64,000 nt of DNA from Zeus faber (GCA_960531495.1 OY482851.1:16355321-16419320), one strand, 5' to 3'. Counted from the first letter of the stretch, positions 38,217-51,370 are shown. Made by a program: numbers and translations. Notes: a model not told the origin generated them from the sequence alone.

Positions 38217-41200
38217 TTATTATGTGTCTGTAAATGTAGTTTGAAAAAGAGCAGATGGCATTTCAATGTTTAATATGATAAATCACAGAATAACATTTTA
38301 AAAAGTAATACCACACAACATTTAAAAACTGGTCAGAGTCGCCATTTGTAGTACACAGGCCTTATGGGCCCTGTCAGAAGAACTGAAGCCTCAAACGGTT
38401 TCTCTGACTGCTCTCTCACTTTCTCTTTAGATACAATGCAAGTGTGGCTTGAAGATTGAGAAGAATCATTTTGCTGTCCACCAGGTATTTTTTCGAACTA
38501 TTCATTTAGGCAGCCTTGATTTGAAATGAGTTGTGCTTTTTGTTGATTGTATAGCTTTCTGTCCTATTTCAGAGCTACGAATGCACCCAGCGGCTCGTTC
38601 CTTGCCAGTTCTGCGAACTGGAGATTGTTTTCAGTCAGTCCAAAGAGCATGAAGATTATTGTGGCACACGCACCGAGCCCTGTCTAGTTTGCAAGTGCAA
38701 TGTGATGTTAAGGGAACAAGCTGTCCACCCGGCCTTGTGTGGAAGCCTGACCCCACCCCAAGAGAGGAACAACAACCGAGCTGGCTTCAGTCCAGCAGAA
38801 CCACAGTCTCCCGGCACGTGGTTTGAAGTCAACTCCATCCGGAACCTTCTGAAGGCCCAAGCCGGAGTCCCCAAGAATAGCAACATGAATTCAGGGGGGC
38901 GAAGGGCCTTTCCTCAATCACTGGATGCCAGAGCTAGTGACAGTACCTGGGAACCTCTCAGCCTGGGAGACAGGAACCACTACACCCCAAGGAATCCATC
39001 ACTTGGACACAGTAAGTGAATTCATGACTGGTCAAGGCATGTCACTAAAATAATTAAAAAAAATTATTTAAATATACACACACACACACACTCAGTGTGC
39101 ATTTTATTAGGTACACCTGTACAATGCAGTCCAATACATCAGCTCAGCCATACATTTTGCTTTATGTAGCCTATAATGTTCAGTTTTTTTTAGCGCTGTC
39201 AGAAGAGGTGTTAATTCAATGATATGTTTTAGCATCAAGGTCATAGTTGGTGGTGGTGGTGTTGTGCTGAGCTGCAATATATTCAGAGGTGTGTTTCTAA
39301 TATTCTAGCCCCCTTATGTATGTCAATGGGGAGGACAAAAAATAGAAACACCTCAATATAATGTATTTTACTACAACACCACATGTAACTATGACCTCAG
39401 TCATAAACATATCATTGAATGTACACATTTCCCACGCTATGTCAACAAATACTAAACACAATAAACTTCATCAAAGTAGAATTCATGGCAGAGCTGAGTA
39501 TTGGATTACATTGGATTTAACAGCTGTACCTAAAAAAGTGTAACTAGTATTTCTAGTATTTTCAGAGCTTATTGTGTGTAATCACTGGGTGCCATGACAT
39601 TTCACTGCATATATGTATGACTGTGTGTATGTGACAAATAATCTCTTGAACTTAAACTAATGATTTATTATATATAATAAATCTCATTTTCTTGCAATAT
39701 ATGAGCACCCAATTGCCTGGGATGTATTCATAAGAAATGCGTTTGAATTTCCATTTAGGTCAGGAACCGGAGGAAAATCTGGGCGGCAGTTCCAGCAACA
39801 GAACTTTGCGACATGGGTATCCTTCAGAGGAGGAGGATTCATCTAGCCTTGACTTTCTGTTGGCCCTGAGTCTGCAAAGTGAAGTGGAAACAGACCAAGA
39901 CCAAGGTGAGGCCATGTGGACAGATGTATGGGACCAAAAACTTGGAAGGACCTCAAAGTCCTCCATCCCCTCGCTTCCTCCATCCAACAGCGCCCGCCAG
40001 CTCTCCGCTGCTATGAGCAGAGTCCAGGATGATGATCAGGCAGGCAAGTTCATACGGGAACAAAACCTGATGTTGAATCATTCTCTAGCCAGTTTGTACA
40101 ATAAATGAAGTAAGAAAATAAATCATCGGCGTTGTGCTGCGGTTCAGAATCCATAATCGGCTTCAAATGTTTTCTTGCAGATACCATGCTACCTTGTGAA
40201 TTTTGCGAGGAGCTGTTTCCTGAAGAAGACCTCATTTTGCACCAGGTTGGACTATGCATTCTTAACACTCTCAATTAATGAGCAGAACAGTTGTGTTTCT
40301 GTCACGGGCCTCAGTTGTTCTGGTAATGTCATCAAATGTTGTTTGGTCATCATTTGTAGTAGAGGAACAAACTTTGCAGGCCTCGGTTTTGTGTTCTGAA
40401 GTCTATGTTCGGAGGGTGTTGCACAATTGTGGCTGTTGTATTGTTTGGTACAGTGTCTGCATTGATCAGTGTCATTGTAACCATTTTGTTTTGTTAATGT
40501 AATGTGAGTGCTGTATTCTTGATATAATAGTGTCTGACCTAATTGTGTGAATTTAATCACATTTTCAAACGGCATCGAACCTTCCCCTCGTCTCTCCCCG
40601 TCTTTGCTTCAGACGGGTTGTAGTCCGGCCTCGGCTTTCGCCTCCTTCAGCAAGCGACCGTCTCCATTCGACATGGAGCCGCTGACCAGGAGCGCCGGGG
40701 GGTTGATGCACATCCACCCGGACTCCATTACCTCCAACCTTCCCATTTTCCCTCGCTGCATCTCCCCGCCCTCCGACAGCCCACCAGCCAGTCCACTAGA
40801 GGGCGATCTGGTCATTCCCTGTGAATTCTGTGGCGTGGCCCTGGAGGAGTCCGTTGTCTTCCACCATCAGGTACGCTCCTTGTCTAATTAAGGTTGTGAT
40901 ATTATTCTTTACATATAGTGGTCAAGGTGTTTATAAATGGTTCATAATAGATAAATGTCTGAAAATAGTTAATATATCCTTTACATGACCTGGAATGGCA
41001 ATGGAAGTTCGGGTTCTTGTAGATGGGCTATAAACGGGTAAAATATTTGGTAGGCAGTTTTCGTGAGTAACCTGGACTACCCAAAAAATGCTGCCAGACA
41101 ACACCAAATACCAAAGTCTTGCTATTTCTGGGAAGACAGACATGTAATTACCCGATCACCTGATCACCATGAAATCCACAATGAAATGTTGTACACCTAC

Positions 41201-42505
41201 ATACTGAAACTGTGTTGGCGGTTGTTTTGTTCTTTCATTATCATTTCTGATCTTATCTGGACAAGCAAACAGTCATCACTCCCAGTTCAAGGGGAAGTGG
41301 AACGCTGTGTTGTGTATGTAGGTACACAACATCTAAGAGCAGTAGGTTATCTCATTCCGTGTCTTTTCTTTCCTTTAGGATAAGTGTGACCTCCGGCCCT
41401 GCACCGCCAAACCAGCGAATAATATAAAAAATACGTCTTTTAAGAAAACGTTTTTTCCGACAGAGGACAGCATAGGACAAACCTCTCCTGGTTTTCAGAG
41501 GAGAATGTGGCACCAGGGTAATTTTTTTTTAAACTTTTTTTTTTTTATTACTATTCTTTTGTATAGCTATATCCCTCTCTCTCTCTGCCTGCAATAATAG
41601 ATATACTGTTCTGGTTCATGGAGTTAGTTTAAAAACTTCCATTCAAATCTCTCACCCACCCAACCATGCTAATAATAAAAAAAAATTAAAAACAAAGCGT
41701 AAGTAATAATGTAATGATATGTAATATTCCATCTCCAGCCGACCCCGTGGATGAGCTGTTCAGATTCGACAGGGAGCTCCCTCCAGTGCAGGTCATGAAG
41801 GACAGACCGAGGGGCTACAAAGGACTGCCACCCGAAAACAACATGTCCAACTGTGCTGCTCATGTGGAAGGCAGGGCCCAGCAGGGTGGAGAGATGGAGG
41901 GAGCGCACTCCTCCTTTTCAGACTCTTGTCAGTTTGGGGCAGCGTCATTGAAGGAGTAAGATGACTGCACTTTCCGGAACTGATTATTATTCAGTGCTGA
42001 AAATGTAATCATTAAAAAAATTTCGATTTCAGTATTGATTCTGATTAAATCAGATATTAATTTCTGCCTTGTTGAATTTAAACGCAATATATAACATAAA
42101 ACCTCCTGTCTATTTTACTTACTGTTGCCCAAGCAAAGGTCTTGGGCTTCCTTATTTATTAAATAATTACCTAATCCTTTTAAATATTGGATGATATTTA
42201 AAACTTGAATCCTGTGTGTCTCAGAATCCAAACACCAGAAAACCGGGACGGGCAGAGAAAGGGAAGGAGTCCGGTGAAAAAGGTACCACTGTTCTCTCAC
42301 CAACTCTTACTGTTGTACTTTAGGGTCATAAATATGTCCCCTTCACCGCTTTGTCTGTGAGGTAACGCACAGGCTGAGTGCCCGAACTGAGAATTAATCT
42401 CATTCTGTGTACACACTGCCTCATGCCAGGAGGTTGACATTTTATCCCGTGTTTTCGAACCTGCAGTTGCCAAAGAAGCGGAATGAAGAGCAGCAAGAGG
42501 AGTGA
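36388..42505 (+). CDS. trafd1: TRAF-type zinc finger domain-containing protein 1 (FLN29), complete
   Basis: Zinc-finger protein that dampens TLR/RIG-I signalling by acting on TRAF6-type pathways. Coding exons: 36388-36422, 36849-36984, 38431-38484, 38573-39011, 39759-40043, 40181-40245, 40613-40870, 41379-41517, 41739-41955, 42225-42282, 42467-42505 (TGA). Phases join, giving 574 aa; human is about 582. The N-terminal finger module has [54 protein letters not shown] and [18 protein letters not shown]. Later come the [14 protein letters not shown] segment and two CCHC-like fingers, [19 protein letters not shown] and [19 protein letters not shown]. The basic-acidic tail ends [14 protein letters not shown], like the mammalian tail. 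Exon 39759-40043 ends at a GC donor. Intron 2 carries a Tc1 element. Confidence 0.94.
36452..36545 (-). mobile_element. LINE/SINE 3' tail fragment
   Basis: AAATACTTTATTGGTCCCCGG followed by AGGGGAAATTGC is a tail type common in fish retroposons, here in antisense in trafd1 intron 1 (coding numbering). Family assigned only by memory. Confidence 0.45.
36753..36808. repeat. (TG)n microsatellite
   Basis: Clean GT tract, about 40 bp upstream of trafd1 exon 36849-36984. Confidence 0.9.
37150..38090 (+). mobile_element. Tc1/mariner DNA transposon with internal deletion
   Basis: 941 bp flanked by TA target duplications (37148-37149 and 38091-38092). The terminal inverted repeats share CACTA-TCACAAAA-GTTAGGGATAT and run on with TGGGTGAAATTT. 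The transposase start context (ATGAGACCT, 37448) is present and runs in frame straight into the catalytic C-terminal half, ending at stop 37884-37886. The HTH region and first catalytic Asp are missing. The remaining part has the second Asp in [11 protein letters not shown] and the Glu in [12 protein letters not shown] with 34 residues between (DD34E). It sits in trafd1 intron 2, same strand. Non-autonomous, but with intact ends. Confidence 0.92.
38115..38213. repeat. (TG)n/(TA)n compound microsatellite
   Basis: TG tracts followed by about 46 bp of TA. It begins about 25 bp after the Tc1 copy. Confidence 0.9.
39566..39652 (+). mobile_element. LINE-type 3' tail fragment
   Basis: AATCACTGGGTGCCATGACA, then TTTCACTGCATATATGTATG and TATGTGACAAATAATCTCTT. 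Closely matched by 60088-60190. Lies in trafd1 intron 4 (between exons 38573-39011 and 39759-40043). Confidence 0.6.
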
Positions 42506-42967
42506 CGGCAGAACGCTGGAATGGAAATACGCTCTAAAAACCCCGTCTTTTGTTATGGCTACATTTCACTGTTGGGTTCACCACTCAGTGCCTGTCCATG
42601 TAGGTGTCTTTATAGTTCTTTCCACCAATCAGTTCAGCTTTTGCACTGAAATTGAATGTGGCGACCACGATCTCTCGGGCTATTTTTAACGGTTTGATTT
42701 CAATGTTTGTTTTGTCTTACACCAAGACATTCATTTTAATTACGGATTTTCTTACATTTTATTTGTTGAGTAATTTCTTAAACTCAGATTATTATTTTTT
42801 TGCCACAATATTATTGGATGAAAACATGCACCTGTATATGTGCAAGGGTCATTTACCTGATTGATCTAATCTATATAAGGGTTTGTATTGGTGTACTTTT
42901 CTGGTTTTCTATGTAACCTAACGCACTTTGATATGAAAACCTTTGCATAAGGGACCGACTTCATATA
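42506..42967 (+). other. trafd1 3'UTR / flank
   Basis: AT-rich non-coding sequence after the stop codon. No clear AATAAA is seen before the second Tc1 copy, so the true 3' end is unknown and could lie within or beyond that element. Confidence 0.5.
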
Positions 42968-43932
42968 CATCGATCAGCCACAACATTAAAACCACCTGCC
43001 TAATATTGTGTAGGTCCCCTTCGTGCAGCCAAAACAGCTCTGACCCGTCGAGGCAGGGACTCAACGAGACCTCTGAAGGTGTCCTGTGGTATCTGGCACC
43101 AAGACGTTAGCAGCAGATCCTTTAAGTCCTGAAAGGTAAGAGGTGGGGCCTCCATGGACCGGGCTTGTTGTTCCAGCACATCCCACAGATGCTCGACCCG
43201 ATCGAGATCTGGGGAATTTGGAGGCCAAATCAGCAACTTGAACTCTTCGTCATGTTCCTCCAACCATTCCTGAACAGTTTTTGCGGTGTGGCAGGGCACA
43301 TAATCCTCCTGAAATAGGCCACTGCCATCAGGGAATACCGTTGGCATGAAGTGTACTTGGTCTGCAGCAATGTTTATGTAGGTGGTACGTGTCAAACATC
43401 CAGATGAATGCCAGGACTCAAGGTTTCCCAACAGAACATTGTCCAGAGCATCACACTGCCTCCGCCGGCGTACATCCTGGTGCCATCTCTTCCCCAGATA
43501 AACGGCGCACCCGTACTCATGTACGTGTGATTCATCAGACCAGGCCCCCTTCCACAGCCCCATACGCAGCAAGCTGTGATGCACTGTGTGTTCTGACACC
43601 TTTCTATCATAGCAGCATTAACTTTTTCACCAATTTGCGCTACAGTAGCTCTTCTGTGGGATCCGACCAGAGGGGCTAGACTTTGCTCCCCACGGGCATT
43701 AATGAGCTTTGGGTGCCCATGACCCTGTCGCCGGTTCACCGGTTGTCCTTTCCGTGGAGTACTTCTTGACTTACGCTTGCCCATTTTTCCTGCTTCCAAC
43801 AAATCAACTTCAAGATCTGACTGTTCACTTGCTGCGTGATATATCCCCCCTCTTGACAGGTGCCATTGAAACAAGATGATCAATGTTATTCACTTTACAT
43901 GCCAGTGGTTTTAATGTTGTGGCTTATTGGTG
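42968..43932 (-). mobile_element. Tc1/mariner DNA transposon, decayed
   Basis: 965 bp with TA duplications on both sides (42966-42967 and 43933-43934). The inverted ends share AGCCACAACATTAAAACCAC. A minus-strand transposase remnant runs from about 43850 to a stop near 43000. It includes GKRKSRSTPRKGQPVNRRQG (N-terminal half), then GLWKGAWSDESH, FQEDYVPCHTAKT and PNSPDLDRVEHLWD with the last acidic residue. Its matches fall in more than one reading frame and part of the N-terminus is gone, so it cannot make transposase. The family differs from the copy in trafd1 intron 2. Confidence 0.9.
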
Positions 43933-43934
43933 TA

Positions 43935-44540
43935 TCTTGGTTTTCATGCTTTCCTCATATAGGACTAAGAACAAGCCACACAGTAAGTTTGTGCTCTAAA
44001 GAACTTTTTTTTTTTTTTTTTTTTTTTTTTAATCTTTTATTATGATATTGCATTGATGCTGTATAAAGTTGTAGCCTTTAAGTAGTGAAACTAAATCATC
44101 ATTGATTACATTTGCAAGAAGACTTATGTAGTATGTGCTATAAAAGAAACCATTTGTTTATTAGAAAGTTGCCTGGTATTATTGGGTGTTTATAAATGGC
44201 TTCATACTGGTAATGCTGAACTACGACTGTAGACACAACTCTGAGAGCTATTTGTTTTATGCACTTGTGAAACGTTTGAATAGAAACGGCAACGAATCCA
44301 TCCTTCTGACCTGAGTAGTTATAAGAATGCTATAAAGAATGCTGCTAAAACAAATCCCATGTCTATTTGTTGATGATCAGGTGTCACATTTTTAAGTGTC
44401 TTTCCTGTGTTACAAATCTAAGTTGGTAAAAAAAAAAAAGCCGTATTATTACATTGTAGTCATTGCGTCATCATCACCCAAATTAGCTCTTGTAAAATAT
44501 AGATGAAGCAATGGATGTTGACATTCGGAGAGAGATTTAG
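43935..44540. other. Intergenic, AT-rich
   Basis: No gene recognised. A T run lies at about 44006-44030 and an A run near 44429. Confidence 0.5.
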
Positions 44541-44921
44541 GCAGTTGGCGGTTTCATTTTTTTCCCCCGTCCCGCGCTCCGCCGCGGGGGGGCGCTCGTC
44601 GGGTGGATCACCCGGAGCGTGGTTTTGAATCCCAGGGGCGGGACCTCGGGACAACCTGGCGTGGGCGACGCGGATTCAAAAAGCCGACAGCCCCTCCATG
44701 TGCGTCCACACGCCGCAGACCCTTCGAGACGGTTAGAGCCTCGGATGATGACCTTGTTGCCTGCGGGGAAAGCCAGTTGTCGCCGCCTCGTCTCGGAAGA
44801 AGTTGGGGCCTGACCGGGTTCGGCGGAACGCGCCGCAGAGTCCTCGCAGAGTGAATCCGAGGCCCCCCTCCGCCCCCTCCGCCCCCCACACCTGACGCCG
44901 GGCGAGAGAGAGAGAGAAACA
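44541..44921 (+). promoter_or_regulatory. CpG-rich promoter / 5'UTR of unidentified gene
   Basis: Abrupt GC- and CpG-rich block between AT-rich flanks, ending in a GAGA run just before the start codon at 44922. It has the look of a CpG-island promoter for the exon that follows. No TATA box is seen. Confidence 0.55.
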
Positions 44922-44972
44922 ATGTCCGTGGAGAGATATTCAACCCTGGACGAGTCCTCCCTCCGGGCCCTG
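44922..44972 (+). CDS. Putative first coding exon of an unidentified gene
   Basis: Encodes MSVERYSTLDESSLRAL in phase 0 and ends at a strong donor (CTG|gtgagt). The start context (AACAATGTC) has A at -3. I do not recognise the protein. Support comes from its position at the end of a CpG-rich block, the clean donor, and the long sequence without exons that follows, typical of a vertebrate first intron. The next exon is probably beyond the window. Confidence 0.5.
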
Positions 44973-45235
44973 GTGAGTATCCCGCCCCGGGCGCTGGGAT
45001 GCGGACCCCCGCGGGTCCTCATACAGGTCCCGGTGGGTCCCCAACAAAATGATTTGTAGTTCATGTTCACCGTCAGAGGATGGTATCATGACCGTTTTGA
45101 TCACGTTGGCCCAGTTTTCCCAGTTCTTCAATGTCGTCATTGTTCTAACGGGGAATTTTCACACAGATTTGGGCGAAAAATAGTGAAAGTTGACATCAGA
45201 ATCAGAAGCCGTTTATTCCGCCAGGTGCATCACAT

Positions 45236-45355
45236 GTACTGGCACTTTGTTTTGGTGAGGTTTGGTCCATTAGCATAACAAAGAAGCTTAACAGTCCGGA
45301 AAAAAATAATAATAAATTGAATAATGGTGATGTAAAAATAGAATTTAAAAATTAT

Positions 45356-45394
<39 letters not shown>

Positions 45395-45640
45395 ACAGCT
45401 TAAAAAAATACAAAGAAAATGCAAGTTTGTTTTGGTGAGCTTTGGACCATTAGCATAAAAAAAGAAGCCGAAAACAATTGAATAAATATTATAATATAAT
45501 TCAGATAGAATTAAAATATAATATAAAACGTTCAAGTGCGTGTGTGTGTGTGTGTGTGTGTATGTATACAAATAGCACAGAAATACAAGTTTGTTTTGGT
45601 GAGCTTTGGACCATCAGCATAAAAATAGAAGCTTTAACTG
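45236..45640. repeat. Triplicated 165-180 bp unit
   Basis: TTTGTTTTGGTGAG followed by (G/C)TTTGG(T/A)CCAT occurs at 45246, 45426 and 45590. Each copy continues with AGCATAA and an AT-rich part, and two contain a (TG)n tract (45358-45393, 45539-45560). The first copy follows AATCAGAAGCCGTTTATTCC, which looks like a fish LINE tail in antisense. Confidence 0.8.
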
Positions 45641-47757
45641 TCCAAATTATTTTTTCAAATATAATAATAGTAAGACAAAAACTCAGTTAAAACAGTAAAA
45701 TGAAAATGATCATTAAAATATGAAATACAAAGAAAATCGAAAACAGAAAATGTATTAACAAAATGCGATAATATGCACGGGAAAAATGAATTAGGTCAAT
45801 GATATGATAATCCTAAACCAGCGCATTTCTTCAGCATAGGTGTTTATGTCAAACCACAAAGTGAATGGTTTGAGTCGGTGTCGGTCATGGATGAGGGGTT
45901 GAAGAATATTGGGAGGGGGGGTGTTGAAGAGAAATTATGTTAAGTTTTTGTCTGAATGTCTGACACCTCAAATATTGCGTTATCGTAAATGAGAGTTCTC
46001 TCCTTGAGTGATTTATTTGTTCATTTTGTACATACAGTATAAGCCAATGTGACAAACCGACGGAATAGGTTGTACACACAGGCTACTCATCAACGAATAT
46101 TCAGGGCAGACTACTCGACAATAAAAAGAGTCACATGTCACTAATTGCTCAATGGTTAAGCAGCAGCAAGTCACTATATAAACGATTGCTTGCCTCGAAT
46201 TTTGCAACACCTGGCAGACACGCTCTGCTCTGTCTGAACGACAAATGTGATAATAAGTGACAAATATCCACACACAAAATGAGTCAGTGTCTGAACTGAG
46301 CTCTTTTCCAGACATGCTTGCAATTTAATCTCTTCCACGTACTAACACACCTAAATCTTGTATTCTTAAATATAACAACGTTGTGTTATGGCGTTTAATT
46401 ATACCCTATATATTAGCCCATAAACCCAGTAGTTATCAATTATTTATATTCTTTGCCTCTTTCCTGTGCCCTACACTGGATTCCGTCAAAATGTTTATTA
46501 GTCAAGGTATTCTTAATTGTCCTTATACACAATAAGCAACCAAATATTGTATGTCAAGACCGTTCAGCAATCTTAATTAATATTGGTTGCATTATAGCAA
46601 CAAACACCAGTTTACAACTTGTTTGTTGTTTTGACTTCCAATATAAATGAATTAATATTAATTATTAACCAACTAAACATAACATTAATTATTATGTAAT
46701 GTTATGCAGTAGTTCTTGTTGAGTTGGTTGCAGAACTGGGATTTTGGATTAGTTTCAGTGTTTACGTCTAATCCCCTATCAGTTTGCATCTACTATGGTG
46801 GGAGTGTATTTGGAATGTAATTTATCAGGTCATTATCCTCATCAGTCGCTTTCTCTGGGACTTTGGGACTCTGTTACTTTCCTTGGGAAAGTGACAATTT
46901 GTTTGCTGAGAGTGGGCCGTTCCCAAAATATAATTTTGTTTCTGTAAGATCAGGGAGGTTGATGAAGTGAATCTATTTACATTGGACGCCGGTGGCTTAG
47001 ATAATATTTTGTTTAAACCGTTTGGTCTATTTCATTTTTTGGGGATCGGTGATTCATTTGCTCACAAATGTCAGCAAATGAATAGCTCAGCCGAAAACGA
47101 CCCATTTACAGCAAAAATAAAATTCAATGGTCTGGGATCATGAGCCCGTGATATTGGTTTGTGAATTTCTCGGTGGATATAATATCAATAGAGAATTTAT
47201 GATGTCTGCAGCTACAGTTTTACGCGTGAAAATTCTACACTTACGTAACAGTAAGAGACAAAGAATATGGATCGAAAGAGCAAACAACAGGAGGCATATA
47301 AAAAGATCTCTCAAAATTCTACTCGGTTAAAATTCAATTAAATTCAATTTTAACCAAATAGCGACACGGAAAATCCTAAAATGGCACCGCCGAAGCATTT
47401 TGCGGTGGAGTTGAGCATCAAGTATAACAACGTATGCTTGTTGCAATTGCCCCTCGTCTCTCACAAGATGTTTTGCATTTTACAGACTAGAGTTGAAAAT
47501 TAACAAGCGCACAATGTTGCACAACCATCAGCTGTGCAATCTTGCAAGAATTTCTTTTGTCATTACCTGCAGTCATAGAGGGAGCGCTAAGATGTTGACA
47601 CTTTCAAGACTGGTATATCAACTTCACATGACTATCATTTGTTGTCCACATGGAATATGTTCATGATGTTTCCTGTAATGTTCATGATAGCAAATAGATG
47701 CTATGTTTACTCCGTTCCATAATCACAAGTTGTGTGAACTCACCAGCTCCCTAAACG

Positions 47758-47921
<164 letters not shown>

Positions 47922-50900
47922 TTTATTTATAAATCTGACCACCAACTGGGGTCACCGAGATCCCACAAATTTAATGACTAGGTTGGTTGTTGTTGTTTTC
48001 TTTTTAGGTGACTTATATTGTAATTTTCCACACCAGAGTGAAGGGAACAAGCCCTGTCTTTTAAGTTGAGGACCGTGATGCAATTTAGGCTATTTCTGAA
48101 GGAACAAAGGCTTGCGCTTGGTGTCAGAGTGTCAGAAAAGGGTGGCTATATGCAACGAGTAGCAGAGACAGGTTGTCAAACAGGTTAAGTCAAACAGACA
48201 CACGCACATGTCTGTTCTTAATGACTTAAACCGAGGGGAACGTATGGCCGTTTATAATGGCACTAATCCCATGAATAGCCTTTTATTCAGAGCACTGGCT
48301 GCTTACCGGCTTCTTTATTGCTCATTCATTTTCCCTCCGTGGTGACCAGTACAAGCATTTTCCATTTGGCCACCGTTACTTTTACATATGCGACATTGTC
48401 GGTTTGTGTCCCAGTTTCTTAGATGCTCTGCTAGCGTGGAGCTGCTCAATGGAAATGGCTCATTCACATGAAGGGTGATTCAGGGTTTATGATCTTAAAC
48501 CACACAAAAGCAGAATTATTGTCAACCAAGTCTGTGTGGAATACAGTTTCCAGTGCAAATACAGCTAAAGTCCCACTCTGTTTTTAACCAACTTGGAGTT
48601 CGGGAAGGACAGTATGGTAATGTGCTGAACTTGTGAGGTCCACAGGTGTTCTGGACTGAGCTGTATTTTGGAGGCTGCCTTTGGTAACACCTGTATCTGC
48701 AGCCAGCGTGCACCTGCTCGGCCAGATCAGAGGCAACTTTTGCCGCCTGTCAGTCTTGCCGCCGTGCCTCGATTTTACTGGCCTTTTAGTTTACTCATTT
48801 GTTGGAAAAATACATGGGGAAGATAAATCTTTCCTCTCCAGATCCTTGAGTCCTTACTTTTTTTGCCCATAATATACAGTATGTGTATTATGGGCAATTA
48901 CTTTATTACTTTATTGGGAATTTGCGTGTATAGGAATTGCCTCTCAGGATTGCTTTGTCCGGATTGAATAGACATGACTGTTGGAGGAGCCCTTTTCCAG
49001 GCCCTTTAGTCTCGTCTTGCTTGCGGACTGTCAAGCGTAATGATCCGTAACAAGTCTCCTGGCTCAGTGTCCTTTCTCCCAGGCGACCGAGAGGCATTCG
49101 CACGTGTTCAAAATAGAGCAGTTCCACTATGTCTTTCTGGACACCCGCAATATATATGGGACCCCTGGGCCCCATGTCATGGTTCTCTTGGCCTTTTGTG
49201 TGTTGACAAGGGCTTAACGGTTACAGTTTGGCATAAAGAAGGGGGCTTGTTTTGTACGCTTTCACATCACTCCCCAGGTCTCCTTGGCCCCGGGAGATGA
49301 CGGAAAATGTCAGTCTCATCATCTGGAGGGAAATAAATTGGAAAAATTACAAAAACTTATATAACTGCCGTCTGGCCCTCTGGGTATTTTCAGATGCTGT
49401 GGGCATATGTTGATTTTCTTTAATATTGTCTAGTATCTATAAGGACTATCAAGGACAATAGCTTTTTATTGAAATGGTTATTTTACGTGTTTTGTGTTTG
49501 TTATTCTCATCACATTTCTACATCAAATCAGGATGTTGACAATTAACTGTTGTAAGCCTGGCCGTTACCGAGTTTACTACTAAAAGTTACTAGCTTTTAG
49601 TTACTAGCTAGTTACAAGCCAGCTCCAGCTTGCAACAGCGTAGATGGTAGCACATCTATACCTACCCCGCTTACTCACTCACTCGCTCACTCACTCAAAC
49701 ATACATGGACACGGTGTCTCCTTAAGAGAAGATTCAAAGTTTTTGTGTTTCCATCAAACACCTGCTCAGTCGGGAGTTATTGCAATGTGAGGCACCAGTG
49801 CTGGGTTGATCTTGCCGCCTTTGACCTCGCAGCTTCTTTAGTGGTTTATTGCAAACGCTTTCCTTAACCAAAGCAAGAAAGGCCATGCTAACTCAGGGTC
49901 CAGAGTGCATGTCTAAGTTATTCTGCCAGGCTCTGTCATTATTCTTTGAGTTATTTCCCCCTATGGCATGTTCATTTTTGAACATTCCCCCCTGTGATTA
50001 TCTCCTTCGGGTTCAAATGGTGTAAGGAGGAATGGTTCTGTAAAAACTAAATTGGACTTCCTTTACAGTTTTACATTTCCCCAGGGTTACAAATGGCCCA
50101 AGTGAAACTCATATTGTAAGTGGTTTATCCATCAAGAGCAGCTAGGCCACTGCCCTGTCGACGTCTTCCTCTCACACTGAATATCATGCAACAATATGGA
50201 AGAGGGAGATAAGACGTCGCATGGAAGACATTGCTTATTTTAAAAAAACAGGAATGGCCTGCCACTACATTATGCTAAAAATATCCAGTGACTTTGGCCC
50301 CAAGTTTATGAGAAGAAAATGCTGTGACCTACATGTGAACTTCAACAAGGTCTATTTCAGTTCTTATTAAAAGTTGTTTTATGGGTTTGAACAATGGTGT
50401 TTAGTGAGTAGAACACAATTGGTCATTTTCAAATTCAATTTGAGTTGTAATATTTGGATCGCATCATTGTCAACGTTTGTGCTGCTGAGAAATGTATCTG
50501 CATGAGAAATTTCGCTCATGGTGCATTTTGCTATTGGACACTAGGGACAGTTATGATCGTGTACATACTTGTGTGAATGATGGAAAAATCACCAGATTAG
50601 TTTCCCATTTTGGTATTTGTCTTGTGGCAGCAGCCTGGTCAACTTATGCATATTTCTTCTTCTCCTAATAAGATATTGGCAAGGGACCTGCTGGATCCCA
50701 GGCACTGCTCATGTGAAACCCTCCTGTCATCAGTATGATTTGTGTGGCTTGATGCAATTTGAGATGGAGGACTGAGGATGGAGGAATATATTCATGTGCT
50801 GGTCAAATGGGTTTTTGTTTTTTTTGTAGATGAGTGAGCTAATCTTTTTGTCACATTGGATAGCTCTGGCCTGTATCTCTGTAAGTGATCCAGCAGCCAG

Positions 50901-51370
50901 GGCTTCTCTGACTGTCGTCTGTGTTACCTCTCTCTCTCGAGCAACACCCTGCCAGACGCAAACCTCTGGAAAAAGAATTGAAGGTGTGCTGGTGAAGTGT
51001 TTTTCCTCTTCACTGGTGTATTTGATGGACAGGCAGCGCTTTGGGTGTGAAGTGTTCCCAATCTCACCTCCCTATAATGCACAACTTTGACATTCTTCGG
51101 GTTATAAGATTAAATACCTCATTGCTAATAATGTGGATATCCACTAAGTGCTCCTAGTTTGTAGTCTTTACTATTCAATCAAACTATTGATCATAAAGCC
51201 TGTCCTACAGTAACTACACTTACTATGCATTGTGCGAGAGCTTACATTATGGCAAACCCTCACAGCTGCATGCCAGAGTATAGTCAAATATCATCAAATG
51301 TATTAAGAATCACATTGGGGGGGGGGAGAAATGTCAACCAAAGTACTGTTCAACGATAAATATAAAAATA

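Noticed and set aside
44600-44860. Long GC-rich ORFs on both strands upstream of 44922
   Set aside because: Long frames are expected in CpG-rich 5'UTR/promoter sequence, and none resembles a known protein.
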